From Candidatus Woesearchaeota archaeon (lineage in GTDB: Archaea; Nanobdellota; Nanobdellia; Woesearchaeales; UBA10216), in assembly GCA_016180065.1 (NCBI GenBank), contig JACPBY010000005.1, forward strand, positions 1-64,000: a stretch of 64,000 nt of DNA, written 5' to 3'. The position numbers and the translations under genes are program-made. Each line of letters begins with the position of its first letter. Within the stretch, counting starts at the first letter, position 1. Of this stretch, positions 45,910 through 56,356 are shown in pieces. Below the pieces are notes generated by a model that was given only the letters and a program-made list of their open reading frames with translations, made no database searches and was not told the DNA's origin.

Positions 45910-46315
45910 CAATTTCATATGGGCGAGGAAGGAACTTAAGCTCCTTGCCATAACCTTCGCAGCTATTGCAATAATACTGAAAATAGCCTACTACGCGGAA
46001 AACGCAGCTGTTGCTGTAAGAACCGCAGCATCCCTCTACTGGCTTTTCGCCATACCCGGTTATGCCATTATGCTTAACTGGAAAAGGCAGCTCGGCTTCC
46101 TTGAAAGAGTCGCCATTGGAAGCATTGCTGCAATGGCAATAACAGGCATCACCAGCTACTACCTCGGCATTGCAGGCTTGAAGCTGCAGAACCAGACAAT
46201 CATACTGCCGGCAGCAATCATTGCAGTTTCTGTTGCCGCCGCTGCAAGATTTTCGGCACTACCAAAAACGCAACCAAAACAACAAGAACAAAAGCCGCAA
46301 CAGCCGAAAGCCTGA
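45899..46315 (+). CDS. Small membrane protein (DUF1616-like)
   Basis: Hydrophobic ORF overlapping the 3' end of the upstream gene; convergent overlap with 46218-46583. Confidence 0.6.
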   Translation: MPNDNFIWARKELKLLAITFAAIAIILKIAYYAENAAVAVRTAASLYWLFAIPGYAIMLNWKRQLGFLERVAIGSIAAMAITGITSYYLGIAGLKLQNQTIILPAAIIAVSVAAAARFSALPKTQPKQQEQKPQQPKA

Positions 46316-46583
46316 AAGAAGGCAAAAGCTGGTTAACGGCAAAAACAACCAGGGAAAACAAGCCAAGGCCGATGAACAGCGAGAAAAATATTTTTTCCTC
46401 AACATCCAAGCTGGTTTTTCCCAGAAACATCAAAGGCGGGACAACAAACAGGACAGCAAATGCAATTATTGACCTAAACCCCACAAGCCCAAAAAGAAAA
46501 AACGCTGCTGCAGCCATCACAGCAACACCGCATATCCAGGGAACATAACCACTGCCTATTCTGAAACCGCCCAAGCTGCCCAT
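46218..46583 (-). CDS. Small membrane protein, convergent counterpart
   Basis: Hydrophobic ORF adjoining 46583-48313. Confidence 0.6.
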   Translation of the reverse strand: MGSLGGFRIGSGYVPWICGVAVMAAAAFFLFGLVGFRSIIAFAVLFVVPPLMFLGKTSLDVEEKIFFSLFIGLGLFSLVVFAVNQLLPSFRLSAVAAFVLVVLVAFLVVPKILQRRQQKLQ

Positions 46584-48313
46584 CAGGCTGCCACCCCGCC
46601 AAAGCCTTCATACTTGTAAAGCCTTATGTTGTTTCCATTGTAAAGAGGCGCTGTATTGTTGAACATCCGCTGCTCAAGCTGCTGAAGCTGGGAAGCCCAG
46701 GCAGCAGCCTGCTGCTGGTACTGCAAAGAGGAAGCGAACAGCGCAATATCAGAGTAATCAAACAGGAAATAAATCTGGCTTTTGTCAAAAGAGCCCTCGC
46801 CTGCTATCTCCCCGCCATCATACCTCCCCACATGCCTCTGGCTTATTGCAAGCATCCACCTCATCTTCGGATACCTCCACTGGCCGACAATCTTCACAGA
46901 CGGGTCGTAAACGTATGCGCCTTCAGGCACCAAGCTGTTAAGGGATTCTGCAAACTCTGCCTGGACAGGAGTAATCCTGTCAATGCTGCCGTAAGCGCCC
47001 TTAAGGCTACTGTAAGAAGACTCGCCTGAGGTTGAAACAAGAAGCAAAACGAGCATAGCGGCAAGGCCGTATTTTGCAGCTGAGCTGATACGGCTGCCTA
47101 TCTTAAGAAACGACGAAAGAGCCTGTGGAAGCCACACGGCAGTCAAGGCAATAAGCGAGTAGAAGATGTAGTTCTCAAGCACAAGCATCCTTGCAAGCCT
47201 GTTAAGGCCTATTCCAATAAAAACGTCAAGGTGCAGGACAATGAAAGCGCTTATAAGCCAGCTTAGCATGAAAAGCTCCTTCAGGTTGTTCTTCACCAGC
47301 AGCAGCCGCAACAGCAGCAATACAAGGCCTGCGGCCAAAAAAGGAAGCAAAACATTCGGGTATTCTGCAGAAAACTCCACAAACGAAGGAGGAAAACTGC
47401 CCTGAACCAAAGAAGGTGATATGCCCCACTCAAACAGCCTCTTAAAGCCCAGCCTGGGCACGTTAATGTCCGCAGAGCCGGCATAGATTGCAATAAAAGG
47501 GGCAGCAACAACGGCAAACAATGCAACTGCAACGCCAAGATGGAGCAGGCTTGACTTCGAGACAGGAAGCTTCCTGAAACGGACAGCCATCAAGGCTGTT
47601 AAAACGGCAATGAACACGGCAGAAGCCACGAATCCCTGCAGATGAAGCAGGAACTGGGAAGCCAGCAAAGTGAATGAAAGGAACAAGTAAACTTTATTTC
47701 CGCTGCCGCCAGTGCTACCCTCGTCACCGCTGCCAGCGCCGTAAAACGACACCAGGTATTTGTACCATGCATAAGACGCTACCGGAGTAATGAGAACTGC
47801 TGTGAGCGTGGGCTGCTGCCCAAAAAGGTAAGTAAGCTGCTCCCTTAAAGAGAAAGACAAGCCAAGACCGGCAAGGAAGCCGGGAAGCACGCCAAAAAGC
47901 CGCGATATCACGAAGAAAACAGCAAGGACGCCAAGGAAACTGGCGACTGCCCTGTAAATGAAAACAGGCAGGAAGCGCTCACCCCCTAAGACCTGCATCA
48001 GGGCATAATTGGCATGGCTTGGCGGCGGGTATTCAGGCGCGAACGGCCCAAGGATTTTGTTGAAGCCGTAATACCAAACGCCAATGTAGTAAGGAAGCCT
48101 GAAAGCCGCCTTGTCGTTATGCGCAATGCTATCGCCAATCGCAAAATGCCAGGCAGAATCGCCCTCGCCAAACGGCAGCCTGTTCTTCTGGAACGGCAAG
48201 GTCCAGAGGAAAAGGGAAACAATAAAGAGCACAGTGATAGCAGCCACTGCAACAGCTTTAGAACTCACCGTAAATCCCGCTTTTGCATTCCCAGATGCGG
48301 ACTCCAACCCCAT
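46583..48313 (-). CDS. Multi-TM membrane protein (GT39/PMT-like)
   Basis: 'PFGEGDSAWHFAIGDSIA' acidic loop, many TMs. Confidence 0.75.
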   Translation of the reverse strand: MGLESASGNAKAGFTVSSKAVAVAAITVLFIVSLFLWTLPFQKNRLPFGEGDSAWHFAIGDSIAHNDKAAFRLPYYIGVWYYGFNKILGPFAPEYPPPSHANYALMQVLGGERFLPVFIYRAVASFLGVLAVFFVISRLFGVLPGFLAGLGLSFSLREQLTYLFGQQPTLTAVLITPVASYAWYKYLVSFYGAGSGDEGSTGGSGNKVYLFLSFTLLASQFLLHLQGFVASAVFIAVLTALMAVRFRKLPVSKSSLLHLGVAVALFAVVAAPFIAIYAGSADINVPRLGFKRLFEWGISPSLVQGSFPPSFVEFSAEYPNVLLPFLAAGLVLLLLRLLLVKNNLKELFMLSWLISAFIVLHLDVFIGIGLNRLARMLVLENYIFYSLIALTAVWLPQALSSFLKIGSRISSAAKYGLAAMLVLLLVSTSGESSYSSLKGAYGSIDRITPVQAEFAESLNSLVPEGAYVYDPSVKIVGQWRYPKMRWMLAISQRHVGRYDGGEIAGEGSFDKSQIYFLFDYSDIALFASSLQYQQQAAAWASQLQQLEQRMFNNTAPLYNGNNIRLYKYEGFGGVAA

Positions 48314-48396
48314 ACGCCCTGTGCCAACAGATTATTGCTTATAAAGATTTGCTCCAAGAGAACCGCAGCGGACAAAAGGGCTGTGCAGCGGCGAAG

Positions 48397-48912
48397 CTAA
48401 GCAGCTTTTTCATGATGCTTTCTCTTGAAAACAAGCACCTTAGTCACGGCAAAATTCAGGAGGGACAGGACTAGCGTTATTACAAATATTGCCGGAAAAT
48501 CAGGAAAACGATACCTCCCAACAACCAAGTCAGGAAACTTGAAATGGCTTAGTGTTTGCCAGCTAATTAACCAATTGAGCGCCGAAATTATAACCTGAAT
48601 GGGTATGAATTTTATGAATTTTGCTTTCCAGTTGGACCTTTCATCAAACGTAATGAAAGAATGATACAAAAAGGTAAAAATTATTGCAGGTGTAAGGCCT
48701 GCGGCCAAGCTGAATCCCAATGGAATGCCCCTGTTGGCTGCTAACCGGTACCCTGCGTAATAGAATCCCAGCCCAATAAAGCCTCCGAACACAAACACGC
48801 CATAACGAAAAAGCATGCTGTATTGCCCTCTCAGCTTTTCAGGGACAAACCTTGAAAAGAAATCTTCTGCAGTATCAAGAAATTTTCTCATTTGATATTT
48901 CCCGTATGGCAT
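48397..48912 (-). CDS. GtrA-like protein
   Basis: Four-TM protein with 'FRYGVFVFGGFIGLGFYYAGYRLAANRGIPLGFSLAAGLTPAIIFTFLYHSFITFDE'. Confidence 0.75.
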   Translation of the reverse strand: MPYGKYQMRKFLDTAEDFFSRFVPEKLRGQYSMLFRYGVFVFGGFIGLGFYYAGYRLAANRGIPLGFSLAAGLTPAIIFTFLYHSFITFDERSNWKAKFIKFIPIQVIISALNWLISWQTLSHFKFPDLVVGRYRFPDFPAIFVITLVLSLLNFAVTKVLVFKRKHHEKAA

Positions 48913-50011
48913 TGCATACGAATTTTATGTCAGTTTCAGAGAGCTTTACAGAGGAAGGCAGGTTTATGCCGCTCCCTGACAGCCTCACCGCAACAGGAAA
49001 ATCCCTGTCAGAACAGCCTGGCTTGTACGGGGGAAGCTGGTGTACGGGATAAAAGAACGGCCTGCTGTCAACGCCCTTCCCCTTCAGCTTCGCCATCAGC
49101 TCATCCCTGCTGAAGCCGAATTGCCCTTCGTTAACAAGGACTGAATGCATCCAGTAAACAGACTTTGCCCAAGGCATTTGCGGCTGAAGGGTCAAGCCGC
49201 GCACATCCTTCAACAGCGAGCCGTAAAGCTGCGCGTTTTTTCTCTTAAGTGCAATAAACTTTTCAACCTGCTCAAGCTGGGCAACCCCGATTGCTGCCTG
49301 CACATTTGTCATGCGGAAATTGTATCCAATCTCAGGATGCCAGTACCTTTTCCCAGGGCTCATCGCATGGTCCCTCAGGAAACGCATACGCTCAGCGAGC
49401 TGTTCATCATTGGTTACGCACATCCCGCCCTCTCCAGTTGTGATTATTTTGTTGCCGTAAAAAGAGAAGCAGCCAACATTGCTGATTGAGCCGACTCTTC
49501 TGCCCTTGTACTCTGCGCCGTGGGCTTCAGCAGCATCCTCAATGACAAAAAGATTGTGCTCTGCTGCAATCCTCATTATGGGCTCCATGTCACACGGATG
49601 GCCATAAAGGTGCACAGGCATAATGGCTTTGGTTTTCCTGGTTATTGCGGCAGCGATTTTTTCAGGGTCAATGTTCCACGTCTCAGGCTCAGAGTCAACG
49701 AAAACAGGCTTCGCGCCAAGATACCTCACAGCATTTGCGGTTGCAACAAAAGTCAGGTCTGGAATGATTACCTCATCTCCTTCCTTTATCCCGAGGGCAG
49801 CAAGGGCAAGCTGCAAAGCTACGGTTCCGTTCATCACCGCAACGCCATATCCTGAACCCGAGAATTTTGCAAAGCCCTCCTCAAGCTGAGGAATAAACTT
49901 CCCAAGAGAGCTAATCCAGCCTGTGCGAAGGCACTCGAGAACATACTTCTCCTCGTTGCCAGACAAGAAAGGCTCTGAAACAGGGATGCGCTTTTCCGGA
50001 TGCGGCTCCAT
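48875..50011 (-). CDS. DegT/DnrJ/EryC1 aminotransferase
   Basis: 'GVAVMNGTVALQLALAALGIKEGDEVIIPDLTFVATANAV', 'VIEDAAEAHGAEYKGRRVGSISNVGCFSFYGNKIITTGEGGMC'. Confidence 0.95.
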   Translation of the reverse strand: MEPHPEKRIPVSEPFLSGNEEKYVLECLRTGWISSLGKFIPQLEEGFAKFSGSGYGVAVMNGTVALQLALAALGIKEGDEVIIPDLTFVATANAVRYLGAKPVFVDSEPETWNIDPEKIAAAITRKTKAIMPVHLYGHPCDMEPIMRIAAEHNLFVIEDAAEAHGAEYKGRRVGSISNVGCFSFYGNKIITTGEGGMCVTNDEQLAERMRFLRDHAMSPGKRYWHPEIGYNFRMTNVQAAIGVAQLEQVEKFIALKRKNAQLYGSLLKDVRGLTLQPQMPWAKSVYWMHSVLVNEGQFGFSRDELMAKLKGKGVDSRPFFYPVHQLPPYKPGCSDRDFPVAVRLSGSGINLPSSVKLSETDIKFVCNAIREISNEKIS

Positions 50012-50049
50012 GCCGGAAACTGCACCAACGGCTATTTAAAAAGTTTATT

Positions 50050-50892
50050 TCAATCCAAAAACCGCAATTGAACAGCCCTCTTGCCGTAAAGCCATGCATA
50101 GCCGAGAAGGAAGCTCAAGCGCTCAGCGGACTTTGACTCGCCCTCCTCACGGAAGCTGTAAGCAAAAGGAACCTCAGCTGTTTTCAGGCCAGCCTTCTTT
50201 GCCCTGTAAAGAAGCTCAAGGTCAAACTCGCCCCACTTGGCAGGGTACTTGAAGTTCAGGGAGAGAAGCTTGTCACGCCTTATTGCGTGAAACCCCCCTG
50301 TCCAGTCAGTTATCCTGCCGCCCATGACAAAGCGGATAACGCCGTTAAACAAAACAGTCGCAGCCTTCCTGATGAATGGAGCCTCAATCCTGCCTCCATT
50401 TGCAAACCTCGAACCTGAAACAAGGTCAAATCCGCCTTCTTCCATTCTTTTAAGCAGCTCCGGGACCTTTGCAGGAGGATGGGAAAAGTCAGCATCCATT
50501 ATGACAACGATATCGCTCCTTGCCACTTTAACACCATCAAGAATCGCCGAGAATATTCCCCTTACTCCGTAACGGTGAACAGCCGCAACATTACCGGCTG
50601 CAGCATATTTATCCATTAACTCCGGCGTTTTGTCCCTTGAAGCGTCATCAACAACAACAATCTCAAAGTCCTTAACATCTGCTGCCGAAAGGGACGAAGA
50701 AACTGCATCCACGAGCCTGCCAATGTTGCCCTCCTCATTGTAAGTCGGGATGACAACCGATACAGAGCGCTTCTTTGTAGCTGCCACGACCTTTGAGATA
50801 AGGTGCTGCAGCTCTGATATGGATTTGGCCTCCAAACCAAGCTTTCCTGACCTGTAGACATACCTGACCTGTGATTCAGCATCCTCCACCAT
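50050..50892 (-). CDS. GT2 glycosyltransferase
   Basis: 'SVVIPTYNEEGNIGRLVDAV', 'IVVVDDASRDKT', 'VIMDADFSHPPAKVPELL'. Confidence 0.92.
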   Translation of the reverse strand: MVEDAESQVRYVYRSGKLGLEAKSISELQHLISKVVAATKKRSVSVVIPTYNEEGNIGRLVDAVSSSLSAADVKDFEIVVVDDASRDKTPELMDKYAAAGNVAAVHRYGVRGIFSAILDGVKVARSDIVVIMDADFSHPPAKVPELLKRMEEGGFDLVSGSRFANGGRIEAPFIRKAATVLFNGVIRFVMGGRITDWTGGFHAIRRDKLLSLNFKYPAKWGEFDLELLYRAKKAGLKTAEVPFAYSFREEGESKSAERLSFLLGYAWLYGKRAVQLRFLD

Positions 50893-50995
50893 ATCAGGAG
50901 AGATGAGCAGGAAGTATAAAAAGCTATTTCGCAGCGTGAGACATCCGAATCCATTAAAGTTTTTAAATAAACATGACAGCCAAACGACAAGCACC

Positions 50996-51724
50996 ATGAA
51001 AAGGCAGACGGTATCCATAGTAATACCAACGTACAATGAAAGGGGCAACATAGAGAAACTTGTGCCCGAAATATTCCAGAGCTGCAGCTCCCTAAATGCA
51101 GCAGTTGGAGTGGTAATAGTTGATGACAACTCGCCTGATGGCACAGGAAAGGCTGCTGAGGAACTTTGCAAGGGATATAACCTGAAGGTGATTCACCGAA
51201 GCGGGAAGCTCGGACTGGCATCTGCAGTGATAAAAGGCTTTTCGGAATCAGGCAGTGAAATTGTAGGGGTAATGGATGCTGACCTCAGCCACCCACCCAG
51301 CGTGCTTCCAAAGCTGATAAAGCCGATACTTGACAACGAAGCAGACCTTGTTATCGGAAGCAGGTATGCAAAAGGCGGGGGCGTAGAGGTCTGGCCCTGG
51401 CACCGCAGGCTGATAAGCAGGATAGCAACCGCACTGGCTTACCCCTTCACCAGGGCAAAAGACCCAATGAGCGGGCTTTTCTTCCTCAGAAAGCGTGCAA
51501 TAGACGGTGTGGAGCTTAACGCAAAAGGGTACAAAATCGGGCTTGAAGTGCTTGTAAAGGGAAAATACGCCAGGATGCTTGAAGTGCCCTACACCTTCAG
51601 GAACAGGTTTGTCGGGAAAAGCAAGCTCACGCCTGAAGAATACATCCACTACCTGCGCAACATCATCACGCTGGCTGCCTACAGGATAAGGCGGATAATG
51701 CGTAAAAAGCAACGCAGAGAATAA
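50996..51724 (+). CDS. GT2 glycosyltransferase (DPM1-like)
   Basis: 'SIVIPTYNERGNIEKLV', 'IVDDNSPDGTGK', 'VMDADLSHPPSVLPKL'. Confidence 0.92.
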   Translation: MKRQTVSIVIPTYNERGNIEKLVPEIFQSCSSLNAAVGVVIVDDNSPDGTGKAAEELCKGYNLKVIHRSGKLGLASAVIKGFSESGSEIVGVMDADLSHPPSVLPKLIKPILDNEADLVIGSRYAKGGGVEVWPWHRRLISRIATALAYPFTRAKDPMSGLFFLRKRAIDGVELNAKGYKIGLEVLVKGKYARMLEVPYTFRNRFVGKSKLTPEEYIHYLRNIITLAAYRIRRIMRKKQRRE

Positions 51725-51740
51725 TGCGCAACAACGCAAG

Positions 51741-53690
51741 ATGGAACTCACAAAACTGCACATTGCCCTATCAGCCATAATTGTTGCAGCAGCAGCAATG
51801 GCTGTGAATACTGCTGCATACGGGAATGAAAGCATTGCGCCCATTGCAGGCACAATGGCACTGGCATGGCTGTCATACTCTGCGTTAGCCGCAAAGCTCG
51901 CTGCCAGGGATTTCACAGCAGCGTTCCAAAAGGCGCTCTTCCTTGACAGCCTCACATATGCCCCAATGCTGCTTCTCCCTCTTGCCAAGCTCTACGCCCC
52001 CATATCAACCCAAGCAGCAGCCATACCAGCAGCACTTGCACTGGGAATTGCGATTGCCGCAAACATAGCAGGAAAGATAATATTTCTGCCAAAGAACATT
52101 GATGCCCAGCTTGACAATGCATTTCTTAACCGAAGGATAAAACTGGCTGTTGCTGCTGCAATTGCGCTTTACTTCATCTTCTTCGCTTCAATAACCGTCA
52201 TGAAGCATGCCAGCTTCAATTCAACAGCATTTGACCTTGCAATATTCGACCAGACCACGTGGGGCTACTCGCAGGGCTACGGCCCGGGCTTTTTCAACAC
52301 GGTAAGAGGCCTTGCGCTGCTTGGCGACCACCTTCACCCAATACTGTTTATTTTCTCACCACTCTACAAGTTTTTGCCAATGCCAGAAGCGCTGCTTGTG
52401 CTGCAATCACTCGCACTGGCCATTGGAGCGCTGCCGGTTTACTGGCTGGCCAAAAAGCGGCTAAACCCCGTAAGCGCAGCAGCAATTGCCGTTTCTTACC
52501 TTCTTTACCCTTCGCTGCAATACATCAACCTGTTTGACTTCCACCCAGAAGCATTCGCAACCCCTTTACTGCTGTTTGCAATCTACTTCGCTGACGCAAG
52601 AAAATATTTTTCGGCAGCCGTAATGCTGGCGCTTGCAGGGCTTAGCAAGGAACACATGCCGCTTGCCTTTGTTTCAATAGGAATTTACGTTTTCCTGCTG
52701 CACAAAAAGAGGCTGGCAGGAATGCTCATGGCTGCTACTGGAGCCATCTGGCTCTTTGCCAACTTCAAGCTGCTGCTGCCGCACTTCTCCGGAGGGCAGG
52801 CATACGGCTACATCTCCTGGTTCAGCTACCTTGGAAGCTCCCTGCCTGAAATCGCAAAGAACGCCCTGCTACACCCACAGCTCATCATTGGACATGCGCT
52901 TGCACCTGACAAGATTGTTTACCTTGCACTGCTGTTCCTGCCGCTAGGCGCGGCCATCATGATTGCCACCGGCCTGCCATACCTCCTCATGGCTGCACCC
53001 TTCTTCACAATAAACCTGCTCAGAAGCCAGAACCTCACCACAGCAGCCCTGTACCAGTACAATGCAGAGCTGATTCCCTTCATTTATTTCGCGGCAATAA
53101 TAGGAATGCAAAACCTCATGCGGCTCCTGAAACTGCTGAAGCTCAGCAACACAAAAGCCGCTGTTGCGGCTTTTGTGGGCCTGACTACCGCTGCTGCACT
53201 GGTGGCTTACGGGCCTTTTGCAACGATATACGACGTGAAAGACTTTGTGCCAAGCCAGCACACAAAGGCTGGAAAGCTGCTGCTGAAGGAAATACCGGCT
53301 TATGCTGCTGTCTCGGCAGACCCATTCCTCCTTCCCCACCTCACACACAGGAAAGAGGCATACATGTTTCCAAACCCTTTCAGCAACTTAATGTTCGGCT
53401 CAAAAGAGCCACAGCCATACCCTGAATATGTAGTCCTTGACCTCAGCAGGGCAAGCCCCACATATAATGCAGAGCAATATGCAAAGTTCCTGTCAGAGTT
53501 CCTTAACAACGGCGATTACGGGCTGGCAAAGCTTGAAGACTCCTACGCCCTGTTCAGGAAAGGCGGCAATTACAGAGATGGGATATGCAAGCTAAACACA
53601 CTCTTCACAACTTCAACATCTGCGGCTATGAAAATAAACCTGGGCACTGCGCTGAATGAGGAAAATAGAATAATTTTAAAACAATGCTGA
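51741..53690 (+). CDS. DUF2079-like multi-TM protein
   Basis: 'FNSTAFDLAIFDQTTWGYSQGYGPGFFNTVRG...LGDHLHPILFIFSPLYKF' is characteristic. Confidence 0.85.
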   Translation: MELTKLHIALSAIIVAAAAMAVNTAAYGNESIAPIAGTMALAWLSYSALAAKLAARDFTAAFQKALFLDSLTYAPMLLLPLAKLYAPISTQAAAIPAALALGIAIAANIAGKIIFLPKNIDAQLDNAFLNRRIKLAVAAAIALYFIFFASITVMKHASFNSTAFDLAIFDQTTWGYSQGYGPGFFNTVRGLALLGDHLHPILFIFSPLYKFLPMPEALLVLQSLALAIGALPVYWLAKKRLNPVSAAAIAVSYLLYPSLQYINLFDFHPEAFATPLLLFAIYFADARKYFSAAVMLALAGLSKEHMPLAFVSIGIYVFLLHKKRLAGMLMAATGAIWLFANFKLLLPHFSGGQAYGYISWFSYLGSSLPEIAKNALLHPQLIIGHALAPDKIVYLALLFLPLGAAIMIATGLPYLLMAAPFFTINLLRSQNLTTAALYQYNAELIPFIYFAAIIGMQNLMRLLKLLKLSNTKAAVAAFVGLTTAAALVAYGPFATIYDVKDFVPSQHTKAGKLLLKEIPAYAAVSADPFLLPHLTHRKEAYMFPNPFSNLMFGSKEPQPYPEYVVLDLSRASPTYNAEQYAKFLSEFLNNGDYGLAKLEDSYALFRKGGNYRDGICKLNTLFTTSTSAAMKINLGTALNEENRIILKQC

Positions 53691-53706
53691 ATCGGCAAAA
53701 GCGAAC

Positions 53707-54756
53707 ATGAAAATCGGAATGGTAAGCAAGTACCCGCCAGAAGAAGACGGGATTGCCATATATGCAGAGAACTTGTGCAGGGAGCTGGAGAACGCAGGCG
53801 TTGAAGTGATAAGAATAGGGGACAAGGAATCGGCAACAGCAAACTACAAGGCTGATTTCAAGTCATTCTCACTAAAATCCCGGCTAAGGCAAATAACAGA
53901 AAAAGAAGGGCTTGACCTGCTGCACATACAATACATAGCGGCATATTTTGGAAAATACACGCTCAACCTTAACCTGCTGCTTGCGCTAAGCCAGAAAATC
54001 CCTGTTGTTGTGACATTCCACGAAGTGCACACCACGACATCAACAGCCAAGGAAAAAGTGCTTTCATGGCTGCAGAAAAAGATATCCGGGAAAGCCTCAG
54101 CCGTGATTGCACACACACGGCAGCAAAAGGAATTCCTGCAGATGAAATGCGGCAAAAAACAGGCTTATGCCGTGCACATGGGAATCACTCTCAATCCCAT
54201 GCACAGGCAGAAAGGCAAAAACATCCTTTTCTTCGGGATGCTTAACTACGGAAAAGGCGTTGAGCATCTCATAGCAGCAATGAACTACCTTCCCGGCTAC
54301 AGCCTCACCGTAGCAGGGAAGGCAATAGGCAAGGATTACGAAGCAATAATAAAGGCAGCGGCAGCGGAAAACAAATTCGGCAACGTAAAGCTGGACATAA
54401 GGTGGGTGCCGGAGGACGAAAAAAGAAAATACCTGGAAGCGGCAGACGCCATGGCTTTCCCATACACATGGGCGCCGTACCAGTCAGCGGCAATGCACGA
54501 TGCGTTTTCCTACGGCATACCTGCGGTTGTCACTGACGCCGGAGCCATAGGAGAAGTAGTGAAGGAGTTCATATGCGGAAGGATTGTTGAGCAAAGAAGC
54601 CCGAAAGCCATAGCCGCAGGAATAAAAGGAGTGTTCAGCAATTATGAGACTTACCAGCATGGAATAACAAAATACAGGAACGAGGCAAACTGGGAAAGGA
54701 CGGCAAGAAAGCATGCGGAAATTTACAACGAAGCCATGGGGGAAAGGCAGGCATGA
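53707..54756 (+). CDS. GT4 glycosyltransferase
   Basis: 'MVSKYPPEEDGIAIYAENLCRELE', 'ILFFGMLNYGKGVEHLI', 'PYTWAPYQSAAMHDAFSYGIPAVVTDAGAIGEVV'. Confidence 0.92.
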   Translation: MKIGMVSKYPPEEDGIAIYAENLCRELENAGVEVIRIGDKESATANYKADFKSFSLKSRLRQITEKEGLDLLHIQYIAAYFGKYTLNLNLLLALSQKIPVVVTFHEVHTTTSTAKEKVLSWLQKKISGKASAVIAHTRQQKEFLQMKCGKKQAYAVHMGITLNPMHRQKGKNILFFGMLNYGKGVEHLIAAMNYLPGYSLTVAGKAIGKDYEAIIKAAAAENKFGNVKLDIRWVPEDEKRKYLEAADAMAFPYTWAPYQSAAMHDAFSYGIPAVVTDAGAIGEVVKEFICGRIVEQRSPKAIAAGIKGVFSNYETYQHGITKYRNEANWERTARKHAEIYNEAMGERQA

Positions 54757-55679
54757 CAGCAATGAGAAAGCCTTTCGTCGACATAATACTCCTAAACTGG
54801 AACAATTATGAACTCACAAAGGACTGCCTTGAATCACTGGAAGAAGTTGCCTATTCCAGCTTCAGGACAATTGTTGTTGACAACGGCTCTGCAAGCGACG
54901 TTCCAAAGCTGAAGGCGCTCAGGAAAAAAGGCTTCAGCTTCACGCTTATAGAGAACAGCAAAAACCTTGGCTTCGCAGAGGGCAACAATGTAGGGATAAG
55001 GCATGCGCTTGGCGGCAAGGCTGACTACCTCCTGCTGCTGAACAACGACACGGTTGTGCACCCTGATTTCCTAAGCTGCCTCGTAGCCGAGGCTGAGAAG
55101 GACAAAAAAACAGGCATAGCCTCGCCCCTGATATACTACTACGACGAGCCAAAAAGGGTATGGTATGGGGGCGCAAGGTTCAACTTCTGGCACGGCGATG
55201 CAAGGCACGAGCACCTGAACGAGACAGACACCGGCCAGTTTGGCACAGCAAGAGAAACAGGCTACGGCTCAGGCTGCGCAATGCTTGTAAGACGGGAAGT
55301 GTTTGAAAAAACAGGAGTCCTGGATGCCTTCTTCTTCATATACTATGAAGAAACAGACTTCTGCACAAGGGCAAGAATGAAAGGCTACGCCATCAAACTG
55401 GTGCCCGAAGCGAAAATCTGGCACAAGGTATCGGCCTCAACGCAAAAAGCAAGCCCGTTCATGATAAGGCAGAACACCAGGAACAGGCTTATTTTCATGA
55501 GAAAGAACTCAAAGTGGTACCACTGGCCAAGCTTTCTTGTTTTTTATCTTGCAGAGCTGGCTGCCCTGATACTCTACAAGCTGCTGCGCGGCCAATTCCA
55601 AACGGCAAAAGCGGCAGTTGAAGGCCTGATACAAGGCATCAGGTACAGGAAAAGCCTCTCAGGAAAGATGCCCTGGTAA
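54753..55679 (+). CDS. GT2 glycosyltransferase (rhamnosyltransferase-like)
   Basis: 'DIILLNWNNYELTKDCLESL', 'LLNNDTVVHPDFL', 'FFIYYEETDFCTRARMKGY'. Confidence 0.93.
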   Translation: MTAMRKPFVDIILLNWNNYELTKDCLESLEEVAYSSFRTIVVDNGSASDVPKLKALRKKGFSFTLIENSKNLGFAEGNNVGIRHALGGKADYLLLLNNDTVVHPDFLSCLVAEAEKDKKTGIASPLIYYYDEPKRVWYGGARFNFWHGDARHEHLNETDTGQFGTARETGYGSGCAMLVRREVFEKTGVLDAFFFIYYEETDFCTRARMKGYAIKLVPEAKIWHKVSASTQKASPFMIRQNTRNRLIFMRKNSKWYHWPSFLVFYLAELAALILYKLLRGQFQTAKAAVEGLIQGIRYRKSLSGKMPW

Positions 55680-55684
55680 AACAC

Positions 55685-56356
55685 ATGCCCCTCAAAAAAA
55701 ACAACAAACTGGCTGCCGAAGCATACAACCAGATATTCCCCGGCTACCCAAAAGAGCTTGAAAGGGCTGTTAAAGGCTGCAAAACCCTGCTTGACATTGG
55801 CTGCGGGGAAAACTCACCGGTCAGGCACTTCTCACAAAAACCTTACAGCACAGGGGTTGACGCGTTTGGGCCGAGCATAAAGAAAAGCAAAGCCGAAGGG
55901 ATACACGACCGATACTGCAGAATGAACATCCTTGAAATAGGAAAGAGATTTAAGCCAAGCTCCTTTGACTGCGTGCTTGCCTCAGACGTCATTGAGCACC
56001 TGCCCAAAACAGAAGGGCTGAGGCTGCTGCGGATGATGGAGAAGATTGCGGCTAAAAAAGCCATTGTGTTCACGCCAAACGGCTTCCTGCCGCAGGGGGA
56101 ATTCGGCAACAACCCCTGGCAGAAGCACAAGTCAGGCTGGACTGCCGAGGAAATGAAAAGCATGGGCTATAGCATTACCGGAATAAACGGCTGGAAACCC
56201 CTCAGGGGAGCCTATGCGATGATAAAGCTCAGGCCAAGGCTTTTCTGGAGCCTTGTTTCAGACCTCACCCAGCTATTCACCAGAAGCCATCCCAAGCAAG
56301 CATTCCAGATTTTGTGCGTAAAAGAAAAAGGCGCAAAGCATGACATCAGACTCTGA
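55685..56356 (+). CDS. Class I SAM-dependent methyltransferase
   Basis: 'LLDIGCGENSPVRHF', 'FDCVLASDVIEHLPKTEGLRLLRMM'. Confidence 0.9.
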   Translation: MPLKKNNKLAAEAYNQIFPGYPKELERAVKGCKTLLDIGCGENSPVRHFSQKPYSTGVDAFGPSIKKSKAEGIHDRYCRMNILEIGKRFKPSSFDCVLASDVIEHLPKTEGLRLLRMMEKIAAKKAIVFTPNGFLPQGEFGNNPWQKHKSGWTAEEMKSMGYSITGINGWKPLRGAYAMIKLRPRLFWSLVSDLTQLFTRSHPKQAFQILCVKEKGAKHDIRL

